Below, in pieces: positions 13,082 to 26,908 of a stretch of 64,000 bases of DNA. This DNA is from Cacajao melanocephalus (taxonomy: Eukaryota; Chordata; Mammalia; Primates; Pitheciidae): NCBI GenBank assembly GCA_963573385.1, contig CAUYLG010017982.1:52713-116712 (forward strand), in the 5' to 3' direction. Numbering within the stretch: position 1 is the first letter of the stretch; each line of letters begins with the position of its first letter. The notes beneath the pieces are model-generated. The model was given only the letters and a program-made list of their open reading frames with translations. It did no database searches and was not told the DNA's origin. Both the position numbers and the translations under genes were made by a program.

Positions 13082-13129
<48 letters not shown>
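13082..13129. repeat. (GT)n microsatellite, uninterrupted
   Basis: This is 24 perfect GT units. The lack of interruptions makes it more likely to be length-polymorphic than the tract at 841-900. Confidence 0.97.
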
Positions 13130-13131
<2 letters not shown>

Positions 13132-13837
13132 CATGTGTAGGCAAGAACCTTACTCATTTTACACATATACATAAAAATCAAACTATACATAATATTTTAA
13201 GCAGAACCTATGGCATACCAGAAATTTTTACTTTGTTGTTAAGCATAATTACTTTCTTCTAAATGCATTAGTGCCTGCCTAAAATAAAACTTTGGTCATA
13301 TTTATTTGTTATATAGTAAGATCCATAGCTTGACTCAATGCAAGAAGGATTTGAGATAATGTCATCCTCATTTTAAAATGTCACGTAATTTGTATTTTGA
13401 AAGAGAGACCTAGGCTCAGTAAAATTTATGTACAATAAAAATCAAGAATTTCCTTAGGTGGTTTCAAGATATGGCCTAATAATACTGTTGCTTTTGTTCT
13501 CTTGACTTTAATTCCCCCACACTTAATACACAAATTTCTCCTATCCAACCATTTCATTTGAACTAAACACAAGTAAAATTAACTTAAAATGAAACAAGGT
13601 AAGTGTGTCATCTATCATGAGTATAGGCTTAAAGCTTGGTAGATACAATTAAGGGGAAAAGCAACTACTTTCCTCTGCAATATTGACATCTAGGAAAAAA
13701 AGGGTTTATTGCTGCCTGTGAATAAACCTGTATTTACATTTAGTACTAGTCAACCAAGTCATCTCTTCTCACAAGAATCATTTCTCAGCAGTCAACTGAC
13801 AAAATCTAATAAAAATGAGAGTTACACATTTTTTAGA

Positions 13838-14020
13838 TTCATTAAGCACTTACTATATCACAGCTACAACTTTTCCAAAATTATTTACTCCTCACAAAAA
13901 TTCTCTGAGTTAGTGTTAACATCGCCACCATTTCTTAGTAGGAAACTGAGGCACAGAAAGATTAAGTAACTAACTTGCCCAATGTCACAAACCTAGTGAC
14001 ATTGGGCGCCTAGTACAAAT
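13838..14020 (-). repeat. MIR SINE, antisense
   Basis: Recognised from TTAAGCACTTACTATATC, TTTACTCCTCACAAAAATTC, AGGAAACTGAGGCACAGAAA and ACTTGCCCAATGTCAC, in the order and spacing of a reversed MIR. Confidence 0.82.
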
Positions 14021-14687
14021 TTCTAGGAATGATGCTGATAGCATATAATAAAAGCATTGAATCATATTCAGGCTAGGAAATAAGTTGAAACAGAATATAT
14101 TTTTGTAAATTGAATATTTTTGTGATATATTTTATACGTTTGCCTTTCTTTTGTTGCTAGAGAGAAATCTTCTTTTAAAATCACTCTACCATTTGTTTCC
14201 TTGTATCAAAGTAATAAGTAGCCATTTCTAAAATGACAAGAAAATAAAAGTATAAAGAAGAAAGTAAAGATTGCTTATAAGTTCACCACTGAGAAATAGA
14301 ACCTGATAAAATATTTATATATGCATATATGTATATATGATTATATGTTAATATAAATATGTCTATTTCAATATTCATTCTAGGCATTGTGCTAGGTACA
14401 GAGTATACAACAGTGAAATATTAATTTCACTACTCTTTAATAATTCTATTTTTCTTACTTAAAATTAGAATTAAGGTATTTCTCTATCATAAAGTTTAGT
14501 AACTCTATGGTTTTCCATACAGTTCATAATTTACCTAACCAATTCCCTGTTGATAAACTTTAGTTTGGTTTGGTTTTATTTTTCTATGATTTTTGGATGT
14601 AATATACTCTAATTTATATATACGACTCTATATATTAGTTCTATTTTTAAGATCAATATCTAAAATAATTTCTGGATCATTTTTTGA

Positions 14688-14885
14688 GTAAGGTGATTAT
14701 AATTAACAACAACGTATTGTACATTTCAAAATAGCTAGAAGTAAGGACCTGAAATATGATCAACACATAGAAATAATAAATACTTGTTGTGATGGATGTC
14801 ATAAATATTCTCATTTGATCATTAAACATTTATGCATGTAACAAAATATCATGTGTCCCATAAATATGTTAAAAAAGTATCAATA
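14688..14885 (+). mobile_element. L1M 3' UTR fragment
   Basis: It contains GGTGATTATAATTAACAACA and matching text through TGATCATTAAACATTTATGC and CATAAATATGTTAAAAAAG, resembling the 3' end of middle-aged L1 copies. No clear target duplication is visible. Confidence 0.6.
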
Positions 14886-16558
14886 TACCTAAAATATTAA
14901 ACATTTAAATTGTTTGCAATATATTGCCATAGAACCACTCAAGATATTATAACAATACACACTTGTACTGATAGCATAAGGCTTTGCTTGTGTTCACATC
15001 TCCTCTGTAACACCACTTGCCATCATTTAAAAGAATCTCATTTTTTCAAAAATATTACATTCTTCAAATTTGAGTCTCTATTAATTAAATGAAGTAATTT
15101 AACACATTATTTAACATTTTTATTTTTACATGTGCTTTATCCTTCACATTCTGAGAAATCTTTTATGTTTTATTATAAATTATTAAAATAATATAACAAC
15201 AATATAAAAACTTTTGGACTAAAGAGTAAAAATACCAATAATATCAGAACTCTGTCCTAGTATTGTTTTTGTGTATTTCCTTTCATACTTTTTCTTAAAT
15301 GAGTATCATTTCCCATGGTTCTAAATAGAGTACATAATTAAATCTTATTTCTAAGTTTTACATAATGTACATTTTCTCATATTACTTTGTAGCCTATATT
15401 GTAATATTTTATTGACTATACACTATTAGATTATGTAATAATAAAATTGCTTAAGCAATACTTTTCCTAGTGTAAGATTTTTCCAAATTATTGCTGGTTA
15501 TAAACAGAAATAAAAATTGCATTGTCATGATTGTATGTTCTCTTTAATATTACTATTTTCCTTGGAAAAATTCCACAGAATTTGGAAACTCAGCTACAGA
15601 TATATTCTATGAATATTTATCATTCTACTCATTATCATTTTGAGAGCATTTTTTGTCAAATTGCTTTCAAAATATAAAAATAAAAATCATCTTTGAATGT
15701 TTTAAAGTTCTAGTTTTGCTGTGCCCACACACAAAAATTTCATACTACCATAATTAAAATAGGTGAAAAATGATACCTTAATGTTTAATCATAACTTTTT
15801 ATTAGTAGTTCTGTTGGATTCTTTCTATAAGTTGCAGTTTTTTTTTTAATTTTTATTTCTGTTCATATCCTTTGGACATTCATCTACTAGTCTGTTTTTA
15901 CAGGTGATTTGTATGAGCTTCATATATGAGAAAAATATTAATTCTATTATATTTGCTATCATAGTTCTCCATTTATATGTAATATGGATGCTAACAAAGC
16001 AATATCAGGACCAGTCTGCACTTCATCTGTAAAATATGTTGTAGGTCAGCTGAACAAAGGACTGACTTAGATGTCACCCACATAATGTTGCATGTATAGT
16101 GATGCCCACAACATCATTAAAGAGACCTTGACTTTGGAAAATAAGTTTAAAAAATAATTTAGTCTGCCTTATTTTATTTTACTCAGCATTATCTTTTCCA
16201 ACTCCTTTCCCTATATCAACTAAGTTGCAACTGTTTCTTAAGATTATTAAAACTGACTGAGTTTAAAAATGATAACTATCTTTTCTAGAATGTAATTATT
16301 AAACATAAGAATATTTCTATAACATAATCAAAAAACTCTCAGGCAAGTTTGATTGGGAATTGTCTTCTATTTACAAAACCAATACATATGGTACAATGTC
16401 AAGTAAGTTTAAAAATATTTTGCAAGTTTAATTTTTGCAATAAAATTATCAGGAAAGAATAATTTAATTCAATAAGATAATTTTCTAGCAACATTTTATT
16501 TACTAGCAAATTTTGTACAGTATTTTGTAAAATATTGTAAACTTTTCCTTTTTTTCTT

Positions 16559-17914
16559 CATTTTTTTTTTTTTAAGACAGGGTCTCACTCTATCACCTAG
16601 GCTAGAGTGCAAAGGCGTAATCATGGTTCACATTAGCCTCTACTTCCTGCACTCAGTGATTCTCCTGCCCTGGCAACCAGAGTAGCTAGGACTACAGGCA
16701 TATACTACCACACCTGGCTAATCTATAAAATTTTCTTTATATATATGTATTTTTAATTGTACTTTAGGTTCTGGAGTACATGTGCAGATCATGCAGGATT
16801 GTTACATAGGTACATACATGGCAATGTGGTTTGCTGCCTCTTTCGTTCCATCACCTATATCTGGCATTTCTCCCCATGTTAGCCCTCCTCAACTTCCCTA
16901 CCCCCCTCTGTCCCTCCCCTTGTCCCCCCCAACAGACTCCAGTGTGTGATGCTCCCTTCCCAGTGTCCAAGTGTTCTCATTGTTCAACACCCACCTATGA
17001 GTGAGAACATACAGTGTTTGATTTTCTGTTCTTGTGTCGGTTTACTGAGAATGATGATTTCCAGATTCATCCATGTCCCCACAAAGGACACAAACTCATC
17101 CTTTTTTTATGGCTGCATAGTATTCCATGGTGTATATGTGCCACATTTTCTTTGTCCAGTCTATCATTCATGGGCATTTGGGTTGGTTTCAGCTCTTTGC
17201 TATTGTAAACAGTGCCGCAATGAACATACATGGTCATATGTCTTTATAATAGAACGATTTAGAATTCCTTGGATATATACCCAGTAATAGGATTGCTGGG
17301 TCAAATGAAATTTCTATTTCTAGGTCCTTAGACATCGCCATATTGTCTTCCACAATGGTTGAACTAATTACACTCCCACCAACAGTATAAAAGTGTTCCT
17401 ATTTCTCCACAACCTCTCCAGCATCTATTGTCTCCAGATTTTTTAATGATCACCATTCTAATGTGAGATGGTATCTCAATGTGATTTTGACATGCATTTC
17501 AATAATGAACTGTGAGGATGAGCACTTTTTCATGTTTGTTGGCCTCACGTATGTCTTCTTGTGTCTGCTCATGTCCTTCATGCATTTTGAATGGGTTTGT
17601 TTATTTTTTTCTTGTAAATCTGTTTTAGTTCTTCATAGATTCTGGATATTAGCCCTTTGTCCAATGGGTAGATTGCAAAAATTTTTTCCCATTCTGTTGG
17701 TTGCTGGTTCACTCTGATGATTGTTTATTTTGCTGTACAGAAACTCTAGAGTTTAATTAGGTCCCATTGGTCTATTTTGGTTTTAAAACTTTTTGTAGAG
17801 ATGTTGTGTCAGGCTGGGTCCTACCCAGGCTAGTTCATACTCCTGGCCTCAAGTCATCCTCCTACCTCAGTGTCCCAAATTGTTAGGATTAAAGGCGTGA
17901 ACCACAACTGGCTC
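16559..17914 (-). mobile_element. AluJ-like element, antisense, split by an L1
   Basis: The 3' half in antisense (16559-16735) and the 5' half (17785-17914) are one old Alu: the first part ends at CACACCTGGCTAAT and the second resumes at TTTTTGTAGAGATG. About 1.05 kb of L1 sits between them. Confidence 0.85.
16741..17784 (-). mobile_element. 5'-truncated L1 inserted in an AluJ
   Basis: In antisense, the L1 3' UTR (ACTTTAGGTTCTGGAGTACA) is followed by the end of ORF2 (TATGGCTGCATAGTATTCCA). Flanks TAAAATTTTC and TAAAACTTTT look like a diverged target duplication. Plus-strand open frames at 16946-17287, 17014-17208 and 17463-17717 are antisense shadows of ORF2. Confidence 0.9.
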
Positions 17915-18152
17915 TATTGTAAGATTTAATTATGTTAACTCTGAGTCAGAACAATAAAAATTTTACTCAAACACCCTAAATGTTACGAATTCTAGTAACT
18001 AACAATTGTACTCTATAATTAAAAATCTTAATCATACTTATGTATCTTCCTATATTTTTCCATTTCTATAAACTGGAAGCTAAGACAGATATTGAGGTAA
18101 TGTTACTGTAAGAACAATCTATTTTGTTCTCTTGTCTCTACAATATAGACAC

Positions 18153-18664
18153 ACTAGTCTCCCTTTGTCCACTATTCTCCTTTCCACAGTTTCACTTAGC
18201 CATGGTCAATCATGGTCTAAAAATATTACACAGAAAATTCCAGAAATAACCTACACATGTTAAGTTCTGAGTAGCATTATGAAATATCATGGCATCCCAC
18301 ATGGAAAATGAATCATCCCTTGTCCAGGGTACCCACACTGTATATGCTATCCATCAGTCAGTCACTTAATATCTTCCTTGGTTATTAGAGTAAAAGATCA
18401 CAAGAAGAAGGGTAAGTACGGTCAACAAGATATTTTGAGTTAGAGGCCATATTCACATAACTTTTATTCTAGTATATTGCTATAATTTTTCCATTTTACT
18501 ATTTTAGTTGTTAATCTCCTAATATGCCTAATTTATACATAACACTTTGTCACAGGTATGTGTGAAAAATCATAGAATTACAGTGTTGTGTAGTATCTGT
18601 GGTTTCAGGCACCCACGAAAATTCTTGGAACATATCTCTCATGAATAAGGGAGGGACTACTGTA
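18153..18664. mobile_element. MER2-type (Tigger-related) DNA transposon
   Basis: Terminal inverted repeats are AGTCTCCCTTTGTCC at the left and GGGAGGGACTACTGTA at the right, diverged from a common TIR. The inner segments (CAGTTTCACTTAGCCATGGT, AAATTCCAGAAATAA, GTATCTGTGGTTTCAGGC) are typical of MER2. It is a non-autonomous copy with no transposase frame. Confidence 0.82.
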
Positions 18665-18959
18665 AAGAGGAAAAAATAAATCTTTTTAACATACACATAT
18701 ATATATATATATTACTTTTTAAATCTAAATATTTGCTATGTTGTAAACAATGTTTGCATATATGTGAGAAATAGGGTTTTTTAATTACCAGTCACAGTTC
18801 TCTTAGGAGATGTTGTCAGTATACAGGAATATGACTTTTATTCTATAGCTGCAGGCAGAGGAAACTAGTAAGAGTAATTTTCCTAGTAATACTCATTTGG
18901 ATTTAGATACACACTAAAATCCAGTAGTTCCAACATATTTAATTTCTGCTTGAGATTAC

Positions 18960-19142
18960 CTTTGCACTCTGGCTGCCTTCCAGTCCAACTGCCATTAGCT
19001 AAACATGTTCTTTCCTCTGAGCCATGAAGGATATAACCAGTATCACAAGCAAAACGTATAGTACTTTTAGTTCTGAAATCGCTTTCCTGTCTAGAGCCAT
19101 GGCCGGGAGTACCTGGATCACCACATGTCCCAGTAGCATCAC
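18960..19142 (-). CDS. CSMD3: CSMD3 internal exon encoding one CCP/Sushi domain (eighth of nine)
   Basis: The exon is 183 nt (61 codons) with a CATTGCAG acceptor and a GTAATC donor, phase 1 both sides. It encodes GDATGTCGDPGTPGHG to RQPECKA. There is a five-residue linker (GDATG) before the first cysteine, longer than the usual two or three residues, so the spacing between this Sushi and the previous one is slightly wider. Cysteines lie in TCGDPG, RFACDTGY, RTCLANGSW and PECK. NGS is a glycosylation sequon beside the conserved tryptophan. The final G joins CT of the next exon, giving ECKAVQCG. Other same- and opposite-strand open frames over these bases (to 19259, and 19024-19224 plus) are shadows. 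Confidence 0.9.
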
Positions 19143-21240
19143 CTGCAATGCAGTACAATTCAAGTTAACCAATTCCAATAAACATTTATTAAGTTTATCT
19201 GGTAGGCTGCCAAGGGCCTGGTAGGCATTTGTTTTTGTGTATGTTGTGTTGTAGTACACATTGAGTAAAACTGTAATTCATATTTCTTATCTGACTCCAG
19301 TCATAAAAAGAAAAGTGTAAATGAAAACAAAAAGAGTTGCAGAGTATAGTGTTATTTTCTATATCAGTGAATTTGGAGACATTAAACAGGTTAAAGATAT
19401 TTCATGTTTTTCCAAAATCCAGTTAATAACCAAGCTAATGGAAAATTTATAACTGACAGTACTATTAAATGACAACAAACTTACAAAACTAAAATTTAAA
19501 AAGCTGAATTCAGCAATTCGTATTTTTCCTTTTCTGAATTTTCTGATTACTGATCATCTTTTTGTTGTTTTTGTTAAAGTAGAACTGTGGTTTGTTAGGA
19601 CATGTAAATATTATTATACAGTTCTGATAGTCTAGGATTTCTCCCTCTTATTTTCTCTACCAATGCCCAATGATCAAAGATGAATGAATTGCATATTCCT
19701 CATATATGAAAACATAAAAATAAAATATAAATGGTCAAAATTTAGAAATTCTTACTTAAGTTTCTGCTAAGAATTTTGCTCATGACTAGGCATTTATCTT
19801 TTTATTTTAGTGTTAAAAATTTACTTAGTCTTTATCTAGTCATTTTATCATTTCTTAAATAATCCTAATAAAAATTGCCATAGTGTTAATATATATATTG
19901 AGAGAGAGAGAAGGGCTGACTACATAAGCATTGAAAATGTTCTTTCCATTTGCCTTTTTTATCTGCCTTGTATATTTGAAATCCTTCATTATATCTCCTT
20001 ATTTTCTTTTGATATAAAATTAATAACCACACAAAATTTTAAAATCAGCATTTCACTTTTAAATATCTGTGTACAATTTTATTTCTCAATTTAGTTGCAG
20101 TTTCCTAATACATTGTGGTTTGGGAGGAGTGAGTCTGTGTGTTTACGTGTATAATCAGTTATCTGAGAGTTAATTTACTATGAATCACTCCAAGATAAGA
20201 CTTTAATTCTCATAAAATTAGTTTTATGGTTACATTTAAAAATGATAGTTTTTCTAAATCTGTAGATTAAATTTAAAGTTCCAGGCAGTCATTTCATAGG
20301 GATTAACCACTAATTAAAAGATTTGGGGTTAATTTACCATTTCACCACTTTTAATTCTAAAGTGAAAATAACATAAAACAACTCCTAATAAGTCATCAGA
20401 ATGATCTCCACAGAGATAAAATAATGCAAAGGCAATGGCCAATATATAAATATAAAGAAGAAGCAGAAAAATATGCACAATACCTGGTTGATGGGTAAAA
20501 ATAAATAGTATCAACTAGGGAGCCATCATGAATCTAAAACATAAGTGATATTTTTGAAAAAAACCTGGTAACGTAAACATTTATCTCAAAAAAGATTCAT
20601 CAAATACTGTGTAAACAAATTATTAACTGAAATATCCTTACTATTTCCTTATGCAAAGATAACTCTATTGGGGTTATAAGGATTCAGGCACTAAAAGTCA
20701 GTTATGATTAGGATAGATAAATGTATTTAATAAAACTAATTAGATTAGTTCAATTTAAAACTTTTTGGACTTTATTTTAAAATTTTGGACTTATTTTAAA
20801 ATTATATCATTATAGTAATCAATTGCTTAGAAAGTTAAACAGAAGTGAACTCTGACAGAAAATCACTGATACAATATTGCCTTCTGGGGAAAATTATATG
20901 TGGTATCTGCTAAAATGGGATAGATACTTGAGCTTGAATAGTTTCACCATTTTCATGAAAAAAACGCTTCATACAGTTTAGCATCCTAAAACCATAAATT
21001 CTTTAAATTAGCAACACAGGTCAAAACACATACTTGTAATTATAATCTACAACATCAGGACCCTGCATTTATATTGACTTACACATATTCCAGTCATGTA
21101 TAAGCAGTGTTTCAGCTTTTCTTATGAGATTTTCAGGGAGAATTATATTTTATATCTTTAGATTGTTTGTGTATATGTTACTACTACTACTAACAATAAT
21201 GAAATTTTCAGCACACATTGTCCAATTTTCCAAGTGGTAC
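19143..21240 (-). other. CSMD3: CSMD3 intron between the seventh and eighth visible exons
   Basis: A 2098-bp AT-rich intron. I recognise no transposon, RNA gene or coding frame in it. A 61-codon minus frame at 20329-20514 has no family resemblance. Confidence 0.8.
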
Positions 21241-21414
21241 CTGAACAATGAGGTCGTGATCCACTCCAATGGCCATTCAATTGACAGGTTCTTGATGATC
21301 GGCCTAGAAGGGAACGCTTTCCTGTGCAGGAATAGTGAACAGTAGACCCAAAAGTATACTTCTCGCCAGACAGGACTGCATTAGGAGGAACGCCAGGGTG
21401 TCCACAGTCAATCA
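21241..21414 (-). CDS. CSMD3: CSMD3 internal exon encoding one CCP/Sushi domain (seventh of nine)
   Basis: The exon is 174 nt with a TTGTAG acceptor and a GTACCA donor, phase 1 both sides. The domain runs MIDCGHPGVPPNAV to SRPHCSG, with cysteines in DCGHPG, HYSCTGKRS, RTCQLNGHW and PHCS. After C2 the usual N/D-x-G-Y motif is replaced by TGKR, a deviation from the CCP consensus. The donor deviates from GTRAGT at positions +4 to +6, like that of the third exon. A plus-strand open frame covering the same bases (21124-21345) is an antisense shadow. The final G joins GT of the next exon to give glycine (HCSGDATG). Confidence 0.89.
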
Positions 21415-23355
21415 CTACAATACATAATTATTGAATATAAAATTTTTTTATATCTCCTATCGAACAATCTATACCAGCTTGTTTATAATATAGATCAGAA
21501 GTAAATTTTCTGCTCAAACATCTAAAACCTCCAGAAATCAAACATCTATGTTAAAGGGGGTTTTTAAAAAATAAAATGGAGTTTTCAGCTATAGGAGCTA
21601 TTCTGTTAACTTACGCATTCTGAGGATGAGTTCAACAACAACATTGTAAGCTAAGTAAGCATTAAAATTGATTAATTATGATAAATCTGTATGTGTGGGG
21701 TGATGAGTGTGTCCATATACATATGTCCATGAGTATTTGTGCCTGGTAAAATATGTACAAGTTAAGAAGATTAATGTGGATTTGCTAAGTAAAGACGTAG
21801 GACACCATGTGAATTCAAAATGAAGCCATATAGAAATTACATGAAAAGAACTTTGAGGGTTCAAGAGATGAAATAAAGATTGACCTGTGATTCACAATTT
21901 AATATATAGCCTAGAATAATTACATTTCAAGTCAGAAATGAATAAATTATGCTGTACAAAGACAATACTTAGTGGCTTCTAAACTAAAACACTGCTAGGC
22001 ATAGCAGAATCAAAAGTTAATACATTATACAATATTCTTTATGAGCAACAGGTAGTTTCAGAATTTAATGTGTGTCTCCTGTTACTTGCACTCAGAAAAA
22101 TACTGAGTTGCACATATCTCTAGAGTATAAAGCAGCACATAAGGACACAAAAACTTAATAAAACCTTTCAGTACTTAATACTCTACCAAGGAGAGCTATG
22201 AGAAATGATGAGGCAAAAAAAAGAGATGAGAGCTCAGAACACTTGAAGAACTTCAGGTTTATATGTCCTATAAAAAGATGTTTAACTTTAATGTGATAGC
22301 TACACAAGAATAAGTAAATTATTCAAGCAATTAGACCAGTGAACACAAATAAGTCAAAGGAATTTTAATTAGCAGACCACTATTCTGAACTATATGAATA
22401 GAATCTGAAATTTTACAGACACAGCAAAAAGTGTTGTTTCTCATTAATGCATGAAAGTTGTCACAAAATATTCATAAAAGTCCACCCCATGAACATAAAA
22501 ATATTCTAAATTAAACATGATCATAAAATAATTTTATGATTTAGCAATTTAATATAACCAAAAATTGCTTGCTGAAATTAATGATTTCATCACAAACTAT
22601 TCATTCCGTCTATGAAATTGTTCTCTTCCCTGTCAAGTCCAAGATTCACCAACTATTTGAGATCTAGCTTAATTTGAGATCTATCAACTGACTGAATTGC
22701 TAGAATTCATGTTCATTCCTGTATGCCTTCACAAAAGTTTGATTTATTCTTTTTAAATTATTTTTCTCACTACGTGTGTTACTTGTAAGCATCTGAGCTG
22801 TAATTTATTTTATGTACATTTTACAACTCCTAACATACCATATAACAAAATGCACTTTTTAGATATTCACTGACTAGGATAATGTGTATTAACAATTATT
22901 GCATCAATAAGTACATGTGTCTCTATATGACAAATATTTAAGATCATTAAGTTTTAAGTAACCCCTTTGTGTATATCTTCAAGTAATCTGAATCTACAAT
23001 GGCTGTTTAAGACTAATTTTGCCTTAAATGGAAATATTAAATATTAGTACAAAATAAATTGTAGTTGACTTTCACAGATGATAATATTATAGAATAGGAA
23101 AGGTACTTTTCATATTTTATCTGCTCCAAAGTGGAAAATCAAAGAATTATAAATATTTATCACATTAATTTTAATAAAATTACATTTGGACAAAGAGTTG
23201 GCAACATATTGGAAACTATAGTTTCAAAACGGTAGAGCAATACGATCAACATGCTTCTCTATGATACATATCTTTAGGTAGTTTCATAAAGACAATAAAC
23301 ATCCATATTGTTTTCATGACATATTCTCAAGAAACAATTCAAATTATCTACTTAC
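21415..23355 (-). other. CSMD3: CSMD3 intron between the sixth and seventh visible exons
   Basis: A 1941-bp AT-rich intron with no repeat or gene that I recognise. Like the previous intron it is unusually free of young transposons for this window. Confidence 0.8.
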
Positions 23356-23541
23356 TGATACATTCTGGTAAAGGTTTGTCCCATTGTCCATTTGGCTGAC
23401 ATATCAAAACTGAAGATCCAAATAAAAAATATCCAGGATTGCAGTCATAGAATACCACAGTGCCATAAGTAAAATTTCCATGTTCTATTTTACTTTCTCT
23501 TTTAGAATTGGCTGGAATTCCAGGATCAGAACAGTTGACCA
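23356..23541 (-). CDS. CSMD3: CSMD3 internal exon encoding one CCP/Sushi domain (sixth of nine)
   Basis: The exon is 186 nt (62 codons) with a TGTTTAG acceptor and a GTAAGT donor, phase 1 both sides. The domain starts VVNCSDPGIPANS and ends LPECI. Its cysteines are in NCSDPG, FYDCNPGYF, LICQPNGQW and PECI. The C1-C2 loop is longer than average (KRESKIEHGNFTYG) and carries an NFT sequon. NCS at the first cysteine is a further formal sequon, but there X is the disulfide cysteine. The last A with TG of the next exon makes methionine (ECIMIDCG); the open frame itself continues two codons (SK) into the intron to a TAG stop. This and the previous exon lie within 1.2 kb of each other, the densest coding stretch of the window. 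Confidence 0.9.
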
Positions 23542-24575
<1,034 letters not shown>

Positions 24576-24910
24576 TTATTGCATTATTGATTATACTTAA
24601 TCATTTCAAACAAAGGAGAAAGAAGACTACTTTCTATCTGGACACATATGGAAAGTACATTTACTAATGTAAAGGAACAAAGTAGAATGTAAAAATAGTC
24701 TAACAGTCATATTATATTAGTAAATAGATAATTATTTAAAATTATAATAATTTTATGCAAGTGGTACATAGATATTTAAAGTTTCATGGTACTTATTTCA
24801 CCCTTTCTCTCTACATTTTTGGGGAGGCAGAGAGCATTGTATTGAAATTCAAAGAAATCTGGGGAATAATTAAATTTCATGTCAATAGTAAACAGCAGAA
24901 AAAAACAAAA

Positions 24911-25068
24911 CTGGTCTGGTGTGGTGACTCATGCCTATAATCTCAGTGCTTTGGGAGGCCAGGACGGGAAGATTGCTTGAGGAGAGGAGTTAAGAGCTTG
25001 TAAAGAGCTGTGGTCATGCCACTGCACTCCAGACTAGATGACAGAATGAGGCCCTGTGCTTAAAAAAA
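24911..25068 (+). mobile_element. Alu-related monomer (FLAM/AluJ-like)
   Basis: It runs from TGGTCTGGTGTGGTGACTCA to a nine-base A-run and contains GTGCTTTGGGAGGCCAGGA and TGCCACTGCACTCCAGACTA. It has monomer length and is strongly diverged. Confidence 0.82.
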
Positions 25069-26692
25069 AAGTTAAAAAGTAGAAAAGAACAAAACTGAAC
25101 CAGTTTTCCTTGCCTAGTTAAGAACTGAGGATACTTAAAGGTAGTTTTTTGCACTTAAGTTTGAAATAGTTCTTTTAATATTTATACAACCAATTTGCAT
25201 GAAAAATAGATTGATAAGTAAATGTGTGCTTAATGTGATTACACAATGTAGAAAATAAAAAATGATACACAAATGCTGCATTATAATTTTCATTAATATT
25301 TTGAGATACATTCTCAAAATATTCTCTAAACCAATCAATTTTACTTGTTTTTTTTTCTTCATCATTGATATTTGAGAACATAATTTTTCCTGGAAATAAT
25401 TTTCTTAATTAGATAAATTATTTAGGTACTTTTAATGCTGTGTACTACTATAAATTTTATGTAGTGTTGGCTTTCCCCAAACACTCTATTTCTATGAACT
25501 GTTTTATTACATTATCTCACTTTATTAATCAGAGCATCTTCAGTAATAGTCTTTCATAATTAGGCACAGGGAAAGACCACAGTCACTTTTAGCACTTAGG
25601 AAATGACCCAAGAGCAATTATTTTTCAGCTGTATTGTGAATGTCAAACCTACTCATTTGGAAATTTAACTGCATCTTATTCTTGTTTAAGATTATCAGTA
25701 AAGAAACCAGTTTTACCCCAAGGGCCAATTCTTATTTATAGTCTCAATTATTCAACAAGAAAAACAGTGGCATTAATTGGCTATGCTTGAATATAGCATA
25801 CATATTCAAGAAAAAGAGCATATCTAGGGCAGACACAAGCAGGATATGGCTGTCTTTAAATCATTAATCAATTTGTGTGTGGCGGTATATGGTTGTGTCT
25901 TAAGAACGTGATTTTCATTGTTAGTTAGATATTCTATTATCCTAGTATCATAACCATGAAACTAAATGTTCTATTATCTTATCATCAATATCATGAAACT
26001 AGAATTTCTATACATTTCTGTGGATTGGATCAAAACTGTATAATGACTGAATTTATAAGTATAGATGCAATTGATCACAGATTAAATGAAATATTTCCAG
26101 TGAACTCATACTAGAAGTCCCATGTACTGTTTATCTGAAATCTCCAAAATCTTTATCCTATGATCCTGTTATAATTACAACATATTTGCAGTACTTATTT
26201 ACTACTAATGTTAATATAAACGTCAGTTTCTGAAGATGGAAATTATTAGGAGAAAAATAGAGTTGATTTTAAGATCCAAAGTAGGATTGATTGTGATCTG
26301 AAACATTAAATACTACTGGGGATTCAGAGGAGTAAGAAAATATACTAGAGTTATCATTATTCAGCTCTATTCTTATTTTTATAATATAGCAGTCATAATA
26401 AATGCACAATGGCCAAATATAGAATATACACATAAGAAGAGATCCATTAAAATCACAAAGCATAGTGGGTATATTTAAGAAATTATAATTAAAAGATATT
26501 ATTTTAAAATATACTTTATTCTTCATGTGTGAATTCATATCTAATTAACCTAAAAGATCACATGGATATATGCTGAACTGGTGAGATCCTTTTAAAATAA
26601 TTCTAAAATTACATATATTCATAGAGTTTTGTATAAATTTTAAAATAGTAGAAATAGTTTTCTAAAATAAACTTTCATTTATTTTCTTTTTT

Positions 26693-26908
26693 TAAATTAT
26701 TATTTCAATAGTTTTGGGGGAATGGGTGGTGTTTAGTTGCATGGATAAGTTCTTTAGTGGTGATTTCTGAGATTTTGGTGTACCTATCACCAGAGCAGTG
26801 TACACTGAACCCAATGTATAATCTCTTATCCATCACTCCCCTCCCACTTTTTCTCCCAATTCCCCAGGGTTCATTATATCATCCATATGCCTTTGCAACC
26901 TCATAAAT
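26693..26908 (-). mobile_element. L1 3' UTR fragment, antisense
   Basis: It contains GCATGGATAAGTTCTTTAGT, GGTGATTTCTGAGATTTTGG and CAGTGTACACTGAACCCAAT, typical of reversed L1PB/L1MA 3' UTRs. Confidence 0.8.

Larger units (their letters stand above)
12195..18959 (-). other. CSMD3: CSMD3 intron between the eighth and ninth visible exons
   Basis: A 6765-bp intron. It holds a GT microsatellite, a MIR, an L1 3' fragment, an AluJ split by an L1, and an MER2-type transposon. The stretches 12250-13080, 13140-13830, 14030-14680, 14890-16550 and 17920-18150 are AT-rich intronic sequence in which I recognise nothing. Confidence 0.85.

Noticed and set aside
16946..17287. 113-codon plus-strand frame
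   Set aside because: Antisense of L1 ORF2; no independent support.
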